Part shown: piece after piece, positions 54,238 to 62,471 of the stretch
Layout: the number at the start of each line of letters is the position of its first letter
Position numbering within the stretch: position 1 is the stretch's first letter
Program-made: the position numbers and the translations under genes
Assembly: GCF_003290025.1 (NCBI RefSeq)
Contig: NZ_QNHG01000002.1
Coordinates: 896,417 to 960,416 of the forward strand
DNA length: 64,000 bases
From: Pseudogemmobacter bohemicus
Lineage (GTDB): Bacteria > Pseudomonadota > Alphaproteobacteria > Rhodobacterales > Rhodobacteraceae
Reading direction: 5' to 3'
The notes under the pieces: generated by a model
The model's database searches: none
The model's input: the letters and a program-made list of their open reading frames with translations, nothing else
Told to the model about the DNA's origin: nothing

Positions 54238-55632
54238 TCAGTAACCCCGGGGTTTCGGCCAGGGCATGGTGAATTGCGCACCCCGGTTGACGAAACGATA
54301 GCGCCAGAAGTGGAACCACAGCGAGACGACGATATAGAAGGCGATCATCGCGACCAGCTGGGTGCCATAGCCAAGGAACACCGCGAAGAAGGTGATCCCG
54401 CACAGCCCGAGCAGCACATAGGCCGGCAGCGGGTGGAACGGGTGCTCATAGCCGCGCTTGATGGACTCGAGCGGCCATTTCTTGCGGAAGAGGATGATGT
54501 TCAGCGGCATGAACGTGTATTCCAGCAGCCCCGAGAGGATCGAGAAGGTGATCACCTGGTCGATCGGCGCCCCCAATGCGAAGATCAGCGCGATCGGCAC
54601 CAGGAAGATGATCGCCCGATAGGGGGTGCGGTATCTCGGATGCACCGCCCCGAACCAGCCCGGCAGATAGCGGTCGCGGCCCATGGCGAACCAGGCGCGG
54701 CTTGCATCATTGATGCAGCCATTGGCCGAGGCCAGCGTCGCGAACAGCGTGCCGATCCCCAGAAGCACCATCAGGAAGGTCGATCCCGACAGTCGCGCTG
54801 CGTCAAACAGCGGCACCCCTGCCTGGCCCAGATATTCCCAGGGCATCAGACCGGAACTGACATACCAGGTCAGCGTTGCCGCAATCGCCAGCGTCATCAC
54901 GCCCGCAAGTGTGCCGAAGGGCAGCGACCGCGCCGGCGAGCGCACCTCTTCGGCGGCCTGGGTCGTCCCTTCGATCCCGAGGTAATACCACAAGCCGAAA
55001 TGCATCGCCGCCAGCACGCCAAGCCAGCCATAGGGCAGGGCAGCCGGGCCGCTCATCAGATCCTTATGCTGCAGCGGGCTGGTGGTGAAGATGCCCGAAG
55101 TCGCAAGGAACAGGATGATCACGGCGGTGAAGGCGATGGCGGTGATCACCAGGTTGAAGGTCAGCGTCGCCAGCACGCCGCGATAGTTCAGCCAGGCGAG
55201 GAACATGATCGCGAGGATGATGAAGGGCCGCTGGTCAAGCCCGCCCTCGTGGCCGGTCATCGTGGCGACGGTATCGACCAGAAAGCCCACCGTGATCGCA
55301 TTCGCCGCCTCAAGCATCGTATAGGCGAAGACGAGGTAAAGCCCGACATTGAAGGCCATCAGCGGCCCGACGATATGTTTGGCCTGGGTATATTGGCCCC
55401 CGGCGGCGGCGACGGTCGAGGTGACCTCGGAATCGATCATCGCGACGCAGGTATAAAGAATGCCGGCGAACCAGCAGGCCATCAGAGCCGCATAGGCGCC
55501 ACCTTTGCCAACGGCAAAGTTCCAGCCCATATATTCGCCCACAAGCACGATTCCGACCCCAAGCGCCCAGACATGGGCGGGGCCAAGCACGCGGGCAAGG
55601 CCGACATGTTCAGTCTGTTGTGCGTTTGCCAT
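54238..55632 (-). CDS. APC-family amino-acid/amine permease (ethanolamine-permease-like)
   Basis: 464 residues, about 12 transmembrane segments, APC superfamily: VLGPAHVWALGVGIVLVGEY and GWNFAVGKGGAY in TM1-2, ESVE-like MIDSEVTSTVAAAGGQYTQA, and IEGTTQAAEEVRSPARSLPF. The closest remembered group is the ethanolamine permease type. It lies in a run with three upstream small membrane proteins (57, 125 and 100 residues) and two downstream unknown proteins, which suggests a multi-subunit or regulated transporter. The substrate is unknown. Confidence 0.85.
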   Translation of the reverse strand: MANAQQTEHVGLARVLGPAHVWALGVGIVLVGEYMGWNFAVGKGGAYAALMACWFAGILYTCVAMIDSEVTSTVAAAGGQYTQAKHIVGPLMAFNVGLYLVFAYTMLEAANAITVGFLVDTVATMTGHEGGLDQRPFIILAIMFLAWLNYRGVLATLTFNLVITAIAFTAVIILFLATSGIFTTSPLQHKDLMSGPAALPYGWLGVLAAMHFGLWYYLGIEGTTQAAEEVRSPARSLPFGTLAGVMTLAIAATLTWYVSSGLMPWEYLGQAGVPLFDAARLSGSTFLMVLLGIGTLFATLASANGCINDASRAWFAMGRDRYLPGWFGAVHPRYRTPYRAIIFLVPIALIFALGAPIDQVITFSILSGLLEYTFMPLNIILFRKKWPLESIKRGYEHPFHPLPAYVLLGLCGITFFAVFLGYGTQLVAMIAFYIVVSLWFHFWRYRFVNRGAQFTMPWPKPRGY

Positions 55633-55636
55633 TCTC

Positions 55637-55810
55637 TCACCCCCGATGATGCTGTTCTTCGGTGAGCGCTTCGAGTTCGCCCTCGCGTGACGAGGTCAGG
55701 AACTCTTCGCTATAGGTGCTGTCGGTTTTGATCCAGTCGATCACGATGAACAGACCAAACAGCGCCGAGGCGGCCCAGGCCGCGTATTCCAGAAAATCCC
55801 ACAGATCCAT
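55637..55810 (-). CDS. 57-aa single-pass membrane protein upstream of the APC permease
   Basis: ATG at 55810 to TGA at 55637. One hydrophobic segment (YAAWAASALFGLFIVIDW) near the N-terminus, then an acidic polar tail (REGELEALTEEQHHRG). It ends five bases before the permease start and begins nine bases after the 125-residue gene. It fits a small transporter subunit. Function unknown. Confidence 0.65.
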   Translation of the reverse strand: MDLWDFLEYAAWAASALFGLFIVIDWIKTDSTYSEEFLTSSREGELEALTEEQHHRG

Positions 55811-55819
55811 ATGCTGCCC

Positions 55820-56197
55820 TCACTCGCCGAATTTTTCAGCGATAACGTCGCGGTATTCCTTTTCGGAAAACCGCAGCAGAATTGCGTAATAGCCCACGAT
55901 GACCACGATCATCACGATCAGCGACGAGATCGAGAAAGAGTAGTCAAAGCGTGCCGTGATCAGCTCGGCTGCCGAAGCGGGGTCGCTGTAACCCAGTTTC
56001 TCCCATTGGCCGACCATGACCGGGTTCTGGCCAAGCGCCTCCCAGGTCGGGTTCTCGATGGCGACGGGCTCTTTCGAAGAGCCGGCCATGCCCATCCACA
56101 ACGGGATGTAAAGCGCGCCAATCGCCATGATCAGCAGCACGATCACGTCGACGATCTGGCCGATCTTGCTTTGGACGGGGGCGGTGTATTTAGCCAT
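55820..56197 (-). CDS. 125-aa two-pass membrane protein
   Basis: Start at 56197 with GGAGG; MAKYTAPVQSKIGQIV followed by two hydrophobic segments (VIVLLIMAIGALYIPLW and ISSLIVMIVVIVGYYAILL) with a ~50-residue loop between, which would lie on the periplasmic side if the N-terminus is inside. Overlaps the 100-residue gene by eight bases. Function unknown. Confidence 0.65.
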   Translation of the reverse strand: MAKYTAPVQSKIGQIVDVIVLLIMAIGALYIPLWMGMAGSSKEPVAIENPTWEALGQNPVMVGQWEKLGYSDPASAAELITARFDYSFSISSLIVMIVVIVGYYAILLRFSEKEYRDVIAEKFGE

Positions 56198-56492
56198 TTT
56201 TCCGCCTCCGTTTCGCATCGCGTGCCTCATCAAGGAACTGGATATCCAGCCCATACATGAAATCCCGGTCTTCGCGGTAATGGCGCAGCATCGCCAGAAT
56301 CGCCGCCGTGTTGAACAAGAGAACGATGGCGCCGCCGATCAGCAAAACCGTCCGCGCAGCACCCGAAGGTGCGAGCGACCAGGTGCCGATGGCGACAAAG
56401 ATGATCGCAAACCACAATCCCAGAACGAAGGCCCAGGCCACGGCGACATCGCGCCGGTGCATGGTCTCGATCCGTTTCGTCAGATCTGACAC
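56190..56492 (-). CDS. 100-aa two-pass membrane protein
   Basis: MSDLTKRIETMHRRDVAVAW, then two transmembrane segments (AFVLGLWFAIIFVAIGTW and TVLLIGGAIVLLFNTAAIL) and a charged C-terminal tail. A GGAGGGA ribosome site precedes it. It is the first gene of the run that includes the 125- and 57-residue proteins and the APC permease. Function unknown. Confidence 0.65.
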   Translation of the reverse strand: MSDLTKRIETMHRRDVAVAWAFVLGLWFAIIFVAIGTWSLAPSGAARTVLLIGGAIVLLFNTAAILAMLRHYREDRDFMYGLDIQFLDEARDAKRRRKNG

Positions 56493-56817
56493 GTTGCATC
56501 CCTCCCTGAGGCCCTGAAAAATGGATATTTCCGCGCCGGGCCCTGGCGTTTGTTTTCTGTGTTTGAAAACTTTTTCCCCACAGTGAGCGCGCGCTGCGAC
56601 ATTCTGTCAAGTTTCTTATGCGGGAAATTCAGGCTTTCTGCGCAGAAAACAGGCGTAATGAGAACTTTTGAAATCAGGCGGAATGCGCATGAACTCTGCA
56701 TCAGCCTGGCACAGAATTCTTGTAAAATAGCATAATTTCAGATGAATATCGGAATGCCGCGATGCGGCAATCGAGGGTCGGCGCGCGACGGTCACCGTGC
56801 AATGCACCCGTGCCTGG
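56493..56817. other. 325-base intergenic region
   Basis: Contains no gene. The half next to 56493 must carry the promoter of the permease run. A TGGCAC-like element at about 56707 lacks the -12 GC at the right spacing, so it is not a sigma-54 promoter. Confidence 0.5.
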
Positions 56818-56978
56818 GCTTTGTTGCGCTATGCCTTCGGCTCACGGAATCATGTTTGTGAGTCAGTGGCCCGATGAGCAACCCTGTCCCTGTTTTCCGA
56901 ACACCGAACTGGTCGGGCGACAGTCGTGCCCTGAAGCGCCGTGGCGCGCTGATGGTGTGGCTCGTACCGGAGATGGGT
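56818..56978 (+). mobile_element. IS5-family remnant, left end and transposase N-terminus
   Basis: GGGCTTTGTTGCGC at 56818 resembles a terminal inverted repeat of the IS903/IS5 group. The frame from 56874 encodes a transposase start (MSNPVPVFRTPNWSGDS, then LKRRGALMVWLVPEMG) matching IS5 transposases, and then leaves the family where it meets a second fragment in the opposite direction. The rest of the element is absent. Confidence 0.65.
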
Positions 56979-56990
56979 CCGTCGGACAAA

Positions 56991-57389
56991 TCAGCTGAGG
57001 GCGGAGGCTCGCTTTTCCGCCGGGCAGACTTGTCCCGGGGCTTCTGTGACGGGGATGCCGCCTGCGGTGAAGCCGTTCAGGACGGCAATGCGGGCCTGGA
57101 ACTTTGCGACCTGACGGTCGAAGTCGCTGGAGGACAGGCGCTGGCCCGGCAGCCTGACGCGATGCATCCGGTCGTCGGGAAGACAGTCCACCGGATTTTT
57201 TCTGACCCTCCTCATATCTGGATCGTCGCGTCGCCGCAGGCGGGTTTGCGGCCACACGTGTCGGTGGGGAAGGCTTCCCGGGTCATGGCCGGATCGAGCC
57301 CGATCGTGAGCGAACCACAGCGCCTGAGCGCCTGGTTGCAGTTGGCCCGGTTCAGGCTCTTGTCGACCGGAGGTGCCGGTCTGCTCATG
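56991..57389 (-). mobile_element. IS5-family remnant in opposite orientation, internally deleted
   Basis: On the minus strand 57389-57212 encodes an IS5 transposase N-terminus (MSRPAPPVDKSLNR, then LRRCGSLTIGLDPAMT and ACGDATIQI). From about 57190 to 56991, in another frame, is the C-terminal tail typical of these elements (DFDRQVAKFQARIAVLNGFT then GIPVTEAPG). The central catalytic part is missing. The fragment sits head-on against the one at 56818. Confidence 0.65.
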
Positions 57390-57804
57390 CTGCGGTATGA
57401 TCTGCGTCTGGCGCCGGTCGAGGTGCATCGGGTGCTGACCGATCCGGTCTCGCATCTGGCCATCGCCGCGCCGGATCTGGAAAGGGGTGGTCGATGGGGC
57501 GCCCCGGGTGACGCCGGCAAAGGGTCTGGCAGGCGGGCGGATCACCATCACCGCCGCCTCGGCCGCCATGGCGCTGACGCGGGGCCTGCCGCAGCGCTAT
57601 TCCGACGAGGCCATGCGCAAGCGCGGCGCCGATGACCGTCTGTTCCGCTATGCGGATGTGTCCGGAAAGGTGCCGGTCTATTGGGGCGAGGAGCGGTATG
57701 TGGCGTCAGACGCTGCCCCGGTCACCGGCGACTCGGGCTGGCTGGGCGGAGGAGGCCCCATCAGCAAAGGCGGCCGTGGCACCGGCGGAGGTCCCACGTC
57801 GTGA
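57390..57804 (+). pseudogene. phage tail-region protein, C-terminal fragment
   Basis: Remnant of a phage structural gene cut on its left by the IS5 fragment. EVHRVLTDPVSHLAIAAPDL is in one frame; after a G4 run at 57484-57487 it continues in another as VVDGAPRVTPAKGLAGG and YSDEAMRKRGADDRLFRYAD, ending with a Gly-rich tail at 57804. It directly precedes and overlaps the next phage gene (GTGA). I do not know the exact family (possibly DUF2163-like). Confidence 0.5.
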
Positions 57805-58208
57805 CCCGGCATCCCGACTGGCGCGCGCGCCTGACCACTTTTATCGCAGACCATGCCCGGACCCCATACCGACCCGGACAGCATGACTGCATCCTTTTCG
57901 CGGGCGGCGCCCGGCTGGCCGTGCGCGGCGAGGATCTGACCGGGCCTTACATCGGGCGTTATGAAACCCTTGAAGAGGGGTTTAAACTCCTGCGAGCCCT
58001 TGGCCATGAAGATCATGTATCGGCCATCACCGGCGGGCTGGAGGAGATCCCGGTCGCTTATGCCCGGATCGGTGACCTGGTCGAGCTCGAGGGCGAAGAC
58101 GGACTCGCCGCGATGGGTGTGGTCGGGGGTGAGCATATCTATGCGCTGACCCCGCGCGGCGCCGGCATCGTGCCCCTGACCTCTGCGCGGAGGGCCTGGC
58201 GGCAATGA
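57801..58208 (+). CDS. phage tail-assembly protein, NlpC/P60-like (DUF6950)
   Basis: 135 residues: PYRPGQHDCILFAGGARLAV contains the Cys expected of NlpC/P60-like phage proteins, followed by IPVAYARIGDLVELEG and GEHIYALTPRGAGIVPL. Starts with GTG overlapping the previous gene and ends overlapping the next start (ATGA). In lambda-like tails such proteins sit between minor tail and host-specificity genes. Confidence 0.7.
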   Translation: MTRHPDWRARLTTFIADHARTPYRPGQHDCILFAGGARLAVRGEDLTGPYIGRYETLEEGFKLLRALGHEDHVSAITGGLEEIPVAYARIGDLVELEGEDGLAAMGVVGGEHIYALTPRGAGIVPLTSARRAWRQ

Positions 58209-59300
58209 TGCGCTTCGCACTTCTTTGCCTCGCTTTTGCGCTGGTCGCAGGCCCGGCGCATGCCGGCCCGGGGGCCGTCGCCATTGGCGCAATCGTTAGG
58301 GCGATTACGACCTTTGCCGCAAAAGGCTGGTTCGCGGCCTTTCTTGTCCAGACCGGCGCCTCCATCGCGCTGTCGGTGGTGCCGGGCTGCACTTTGCAGC
58401 GGGTGATCATCGACGACAGATGGGCACCTTTGGGCGCGGAATCGCCGTCCGGCTGGGGGGGGGCGGTGGAGGGTCCCTATGCCGGCCATGCCTGGATCGA
58501 TTATCGCGACGGCCGCCAGACCACGGCGCATCCGGGCTTTCTTTCGGCCTATGCTGCCGATCCTGACCGCCCCTGGTCTGCCGATATGGTCGGCCCTGGC
58601 ACCTGCTACGCCACCACCTATTTTTTCTACAACCGCCAGTATTTCAACGGGCTGCCGCAGTTGCGCTTCGAGATGCTGGGCATCCCGGTCTATGACCCGC
58701 GTGCCGACAGTACGGTCGGAGGCTCCGGGCCGCAGCGCTGGAGCAATCCCGCCACCTGGACCCAGAGCGCCAATCTGGCGCTGCTGATCTACAATATCAT
58801 GCGCGGCATCGATGTCGGCGCGGGCCTCCGCTGGGGCGGCGAATGCACCGCCGAAGATCTGCCGCCGGACAACGGGTTCGCGGCGATGAATGCCTGCGAT
58901 CTTGCCATCCCGGACGGTGCCGGCGGCACGGTGCCGCAATATCGGGGCGGGATCGAAGTTGCGCTCGATGACGAACCGGCGGCGATCATCGAGGAGCTGC
59001 TGAAGGCGGCCTGCGCCCAGATGGCCGAGATCGGCGGCATCTGGAAGATCCGTGTCGGCGGGCCGGCGATGCCGACATATTTCCTGACAGATGACGATGT
59101 GCTGGTCAGCCAGGAACAGCAATTCGATCCGTTCCCTTCGCTCTCGGATACCTGGAACGGGATCTCCTGCACCTATCCCGACCCCGAAAGCCTCTGGGAA
59201 TCGAAAAAGGCCCCGCCGCGCTATAATGCCACCTGGGAGGCGGAGGATGGCGGGCGGCGTCTCGTCGCCGATCTGCGCCTGCCGGCCTGTCCTTACCCCG
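58205..59300 (+). pseudogene. phage tail/host-specificity protein, 3' truncated
   Basis: An N-terminal signal-like or membrane segment (FALLCLAFALVAGPAHA, then AIGAIVRAITTFAAKGWFAAF) and a tail-protein body (HAWIDYRDGRQTTAHPGF, SNPATWTQSANLALLIYNIM, TYFLTDDDVLVSQEQQ) end abruptly at about 59300, where the DNA becomes the antisense of an integrase gene. The frame continues to 59410 with unrelated residues. Typical proteins of this kind are far longer, so most of the gene is lost. Confidence 0.7.
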
Positions 59301-59983
59301 AGCATGGTGCCGAACTCTTTCTCGTCGGTGATCGCGGCATGGTTCGTCGCGACCGGCGATGCGACCGCGCCCTGCAAGGGGGCCACAGGATCGACCTCGG
59401 CCTTCTCTGACCAGATGGCGAACCGGAAGAGGGCGCTGAGGGTGCTGCGGGTGCGCTTGGCGGTTTCCAGCTGCTTTTTCGCTTCCAGGCTGCGCAGGAT
59501 TTCGAGGACGTCCGACGGTTTGATCTCCCGCACGGTCTTTCCGGTCAGCGCCGGGCCGGCGATGTCCCTGACTATCCATTCCTTCTTCGTGATAGTCCGC
59601 GCCGCGAGTGGAGGCTCCTTCCCCTTTAGCCATTCGAGGAAGTCCTCCCCCACGTCCTCGAAGCGCTCCGAGGCTTCTCGCTCGACGCTCCGGGCCTGCT
59701 CCCGGCGCATCTCGACCTTGGCCTCCCGCTTGGCGCCAGACGGATCGACGCCCGAGGCGATCTTTTCCTTCGCCTCTGATTGGGCCGATCTGGCAGCCGC
59801 GAGGGTGACCGAAGGATAGCGCCCTATGGTAAGGGTCTTCCGTTTGCCGCCGAAAGTATAGTCAAAACGCCACGTTTTGAGGCCCGTCGGAGATACGGCG
59901 AGATAGAGGCGATCCCGGTCGAATGTCTTGTAAGTCGCTTCACGGGGCTTCAATTGCCTGATTGTGATGTCTGTTAGTGTCAT
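59300..59983 (-). pseudogene. P4-type tyrosine integrase, N-terminal part only
   Basis: Starts MTLTDITIRQLKPREATYK, with the Arm-binding (DUF4102) domain (LYLAVSPTGLKTWRFDYTFG and KRKTLTIGRYPSVTLAAAR) and SAM-like core-binding domain (WLKGKEPPLAARTITKKEW). It is cut at about residue 228 (HAAITDEKEFGTML), before the catalytic Arg/His/Tyr domain, at the join with the phage tail gene. The open frame runs on to 58139, but that part is only the antisense of phage genes. It cannot recombine. Confidence 0.85.
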
Positions 59984-60220
59984 TGCGTGTCAGCTCGTAA
60001 TTCAGCGTGTCATTCGATGGCTGTGCCCCGATTCTTGGGCAGCCTGCGACGAGGAGAGCGGGCGATAATTTTACCGCCGTTTTACCGCCGTTTTACCGCG
60101 CTTTCGGTTTGATTGGAGAAGAAACCGCATGACACGCGGCGACACACCATGACACAGAAAAACCCTGTGAAAACAAAACAGTGTCCCGCCCGTTTGACAC
60201 GGGGAGACACGGTTTGACAT
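59977..60220. repeat. TGACAC-type repeats and TTTTACCGCCG tandem between integrase and tRNA
   Basis: GTGTCA occurs at 59977, 59987 and 60007; in the opposite sense TGACAC occurs at 60130, 60150 and 60195, with variants at 60140, 60205 and 60215. Between them TTTTACCGCCG is repeated at 60069, 60080 and (imperfect) 60091. Directly repeated short motifs flanking an attachment site are typical of integrase arm sites and excisionase sites. Confidence 0.6.
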
Positions 60221-60237
60221 GGTATGAAAGTAGTAAG

Positions 60238-60322
60238 TGGTGCCCAGAAGAGGACTCGAACCTCCACGCCTTGCGGCGCTGGTACCTGAAACCAGTGCGT
60301 CTACCAATTCCGCCATCTGGGC
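60238..60322 (-). tRNA. tRNA-Leu (anticodon CAG)
   Basis: On the minus strand the sequence folds with an acceptor stem GCCCAGA/TCTGGGC, the Leu-type D-loop, an anticodon stem CTGGT/ACCAG with loop TTCAGGT (CAG), a class II variable arm GCGCCGCAAGGCGT, a GGTTCGAGTCC T-arm, and an encoded CCA. It is the likely integration target of the prophage whose integrase lies next to its 3' end. Confidence 0.95.
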
Positions 60323-60518
60323 ACGCTTCAGTGGGGGCGATTTAGCCCTGGGGCCAGGTGTTGTCAACACGGGCACTGGCGGAAAGTGCAAGATTTTTTG
60401 ACAGGGATGTGAAAGGGTCTGGCCAGCCCGTGCCGCCCGGGGCTTTGGGCTTGCTGGCGGGGCGTCCCGGGGCTATGGAACGGGAGATGGACGCGAAGCC
60501 CGCAGGGGAGATTTCCGC

Positions 60519-61505
60519 ATGAGCAAGCTGGTCACCATTTACGGCGGGTCGGGCTTTGTCGGCCGCTATATTGCCCGGCGCTTTGCCCGCCTCGGCTGGA
60601 GGGTCCGCGTCGCGGTGCGCCGCCCGAATGAGGCGATCTTCGTCAAACCCTACGGCGCTCCGGGCCAGGTCGAGCCCGTCCTGTGCAACATCCGCAACGA
60701 GGCCAGCGTGAAACGCGCGGCGCTTGGCGCGGATGCAGTGATCAATTGCGTCGGCACTTTCCGGCGCGGCGGCAAGAACAATTTCCAGGCCGTGCATGTC
60801 GACGGCGCCACCATCATCGCCCGCGCCGCGCGTGAGGCGGGGGTGGCAAAGCTGGTGCATATCTCGGCCATCGGCGCCAGCAAGGAAAGCGCCTCGCTTT
60901 ACGGTCAGAGCAAGGCGGCGGGCGAAAAGGCTGCTCGCGAGGAGTTTCCGGCTGCAATCATCCTGCGCCCTTCGGTGATCTTCGGCACCGAGGATGAATT
61001 CTTCAATAAATTTGCCGGCATGGCGCAATTCGCGCCGATCCTGCCGATTGCCGGCGGCAAGACCCGTTTCCAGCCGGTCTGGGTGGATGATGTCGCGCTG
61101 GCCGCCGTCAATGCAGTGACCGGCGACGCGGAGGCCGGCATCTATGAACTCGGCGGACCCGAGGCGATGCCGCTCCGGGATCTGCTGCACCGGATGCTGC
61201 CGGTGATCCGGCGCCGCCGTCTGGTCCTGAACCTGCCCTCGGGCATCATGGCGCTGCCGGCTTTCGGTTTTGACATGGCCGAAACGCTGACCGGTGGTCT
61301 GATCGTCAACAGGATCGTCACCCGTGACCAGCTGAAGATGCTGCAATCCGATAATGTCGTGGCAGGGGATGCGCGTGGATTTTCCGATCTGGGGGTGACG
61401 CCTTCGGCTTTCGGGGCGGTGATCCCGGATTATCTCTGGCGCTTCCGGCCCTCGGGGCAATATGCCGCCATCAAGGATTCGGCAAAGAACCTGAAGAAGG
61501 TTTGA
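60519..61505 (+). CDS. complex I NDUFA9-family NAD(P)-binding protein
   Basis: 328 residues of the extended SDR/NmrA type: [17 protein letters not shown] dinucleotide motif, VINCVGTF, and an active-site-like YGQSKAAGE. The C-terminal half ([14 protein letters not shown]-type, [15 protein letters not shown]) matches the NDUFA9 group, which in alphaproteobacteria is a supernumerary subunit of respiratory complex I. The ribosome site is GGGGA. It is followed by uppP after a few bases. Confidence 0.88.
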   Translation: MSKLVTIYGGSGFVGRYIARRFARLGWRVRVAVRRPNEAIFVKPYGAPGQVEPVLCNIRNEASVKRAALGADAVINCVGTFRRGGKNNFQAVHVDGATIIARAAREAGVAKLVHISAIGASKESASLYGQSKAAGEKAAREEFPAAIILRPSVIFGTEDEFFNKFAGMAQFAPILPIAGGKTRFQPVWVDDVALAAVNAVTGDAEAGIYELGGPEAMPLRDLLHRMLPVIRRRRLVLNLPSGIMALPAFGFDMAETLTGGLIVNRIVTRDQLKMLQSDNVVAGDARGFSDLGVTPSAFGAVIPDYLWRFRPSGQYAAIKDSAKNLKKV

Positions 61506-61509
61506 GATT

Positions 61510-62310
61510 TTGGACAATACGCTGATCGCCGCTTTTCTGGGTCTCCTGGAAGGGTTGACCGAGTTCATTCCGGTCTCATCGACCGGCCATCTGCTGTTGG
61601 CCGGGCATTTCCTGGGCTTTGACTCGCCGGGAAATACTTTCGAGGTTGTGATCCAGCTGGGGGCGATCCTGGCGCTGACCTCGGTTTTCGCGGTCAAGGT
61701 CGGACGGCTTTTCATGGATGCGCGCCATGACATGGCGGCGCGGCGCTCGATTGTGTCAGTAGCACTGGCCTTTTTGCCGGCGGTGCTGATCGGGCTGCTG
61801 GCGCATAGCTTCATCAAAACGGTGCTGTTTGAATCGCCGATGCTGATTTCGGTGATGCTGATCATCGGTGGCGTCATTCTGCTGGTGGTGGACCGCATCG
61901 CGCCGAAGCCGGAATATTTCGACGCGCTGAAGCTGCCCTTCGGCAAGTCGCTGGCGATCGGTTTCTGGCAGTGCCTCGCGATGATTCCGGGCGTTTCGCG
62001 CTCGGGGGCAACCATTGTGGGGGCGCTGATGATGAAGGTCGAAAAGCGCGCCGCGGCCGAGTTTTCCTTCCTCCTCAGCCTGCCAACCATGATGGCCGCC
62101 GTCTCTTATGATCTGTTCAAGAGCCGCAACGAGCTGGATTTCAGCGCTGTCTGGGATATCGCGGTCGGCTTTGCGGTGGCCTTTCTGGCGGCGGTTCTGG
62201 TGGTGAAATGGGTGCTCTCTTATGTCAGCCGCCACGGCTATGCGATCTTCGGCTGGTGGCGAATCATCGTGGGGACGGTGGCACTGATTGCTCTGCTGGC
62301 TGGCAAATAG
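61510..62310 (+). CDS. uppP: undecaprenyl-diphosphatase UppP/BacA
   Basis: 266 residues starting at a TTG. Both family motifs are present: [14 protein letters not shown] and [10 protein letters not shown], in a protein of about eight transmembrane segments. It recycles undecaprenyl pyrophosphate to the monophosphate carrier used in peptidoglycan and polysaccharide synthesis. It starts four bases after the NDUFA9-like stop, so the two are cotranscribed. Confidence 0.95.
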   Translation: MDNTLIAAFLGLLEGLTEFIPVSSTGHLLLAGHFLGFDSPGNTFEVVIQLGAILALTSVFAVKVGRLFMDARHDMAARRSIVSVALAFLPAVLIGLLAHSFIKTVLFESPMLISVMLIIGGVILLVVDRIAPKPEYFDALKLPFGKSLAIGFWQCLAMIPGVSRSGATIVGALMMKVEKRAAAEFSFLLSLPTMMAAVSYDLFKSRNELDFSAVWDIAVGFAVAFLAAVLVVKWVLSYVSRHGYAIFGWWRIIVGTVALIALLAGK

Positions 62311-62471
62311 GCGTGTTTGGAAACTTTGCTGACCTTGATTTTTGGTGAAACCAAAGTTTTTTCGCTGAAGGCTGGTGAAAACGTCATATAGGTCAGCATT
62401 GGTGACTTTTATTTGCCATCCCTCAGGGATAGGAAGGCGCACCCGGAACCCGATTTGAGGGAAGCGCAGCT

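Noticed and set aside
54274-55665. 463-codon plus-strand frame opposite the APC permease
   Set aside because: Antisense of a membrane protein gene; charged low-complexity translation with no start context.
56707-56724. TGGCAC-like element as a sigma-54 promoter
   Set aside because: The -12 GC is missing at the required 10-base spacing.
56500-57000. Second attachment site (copy of the tRNA-Leu 3' end) at the left edge of the prophage remnant
   Set aside because: No copy of the tRNA 3' sequence is visible there; it was probably lost with the left part of the prophage.
58139-59299. C-terminal 386 codons of the frame that begins as integrase
   Set aside because: These codons are the exact antisense of phage tail genes; the integrase similarity stops at the join near 59300.
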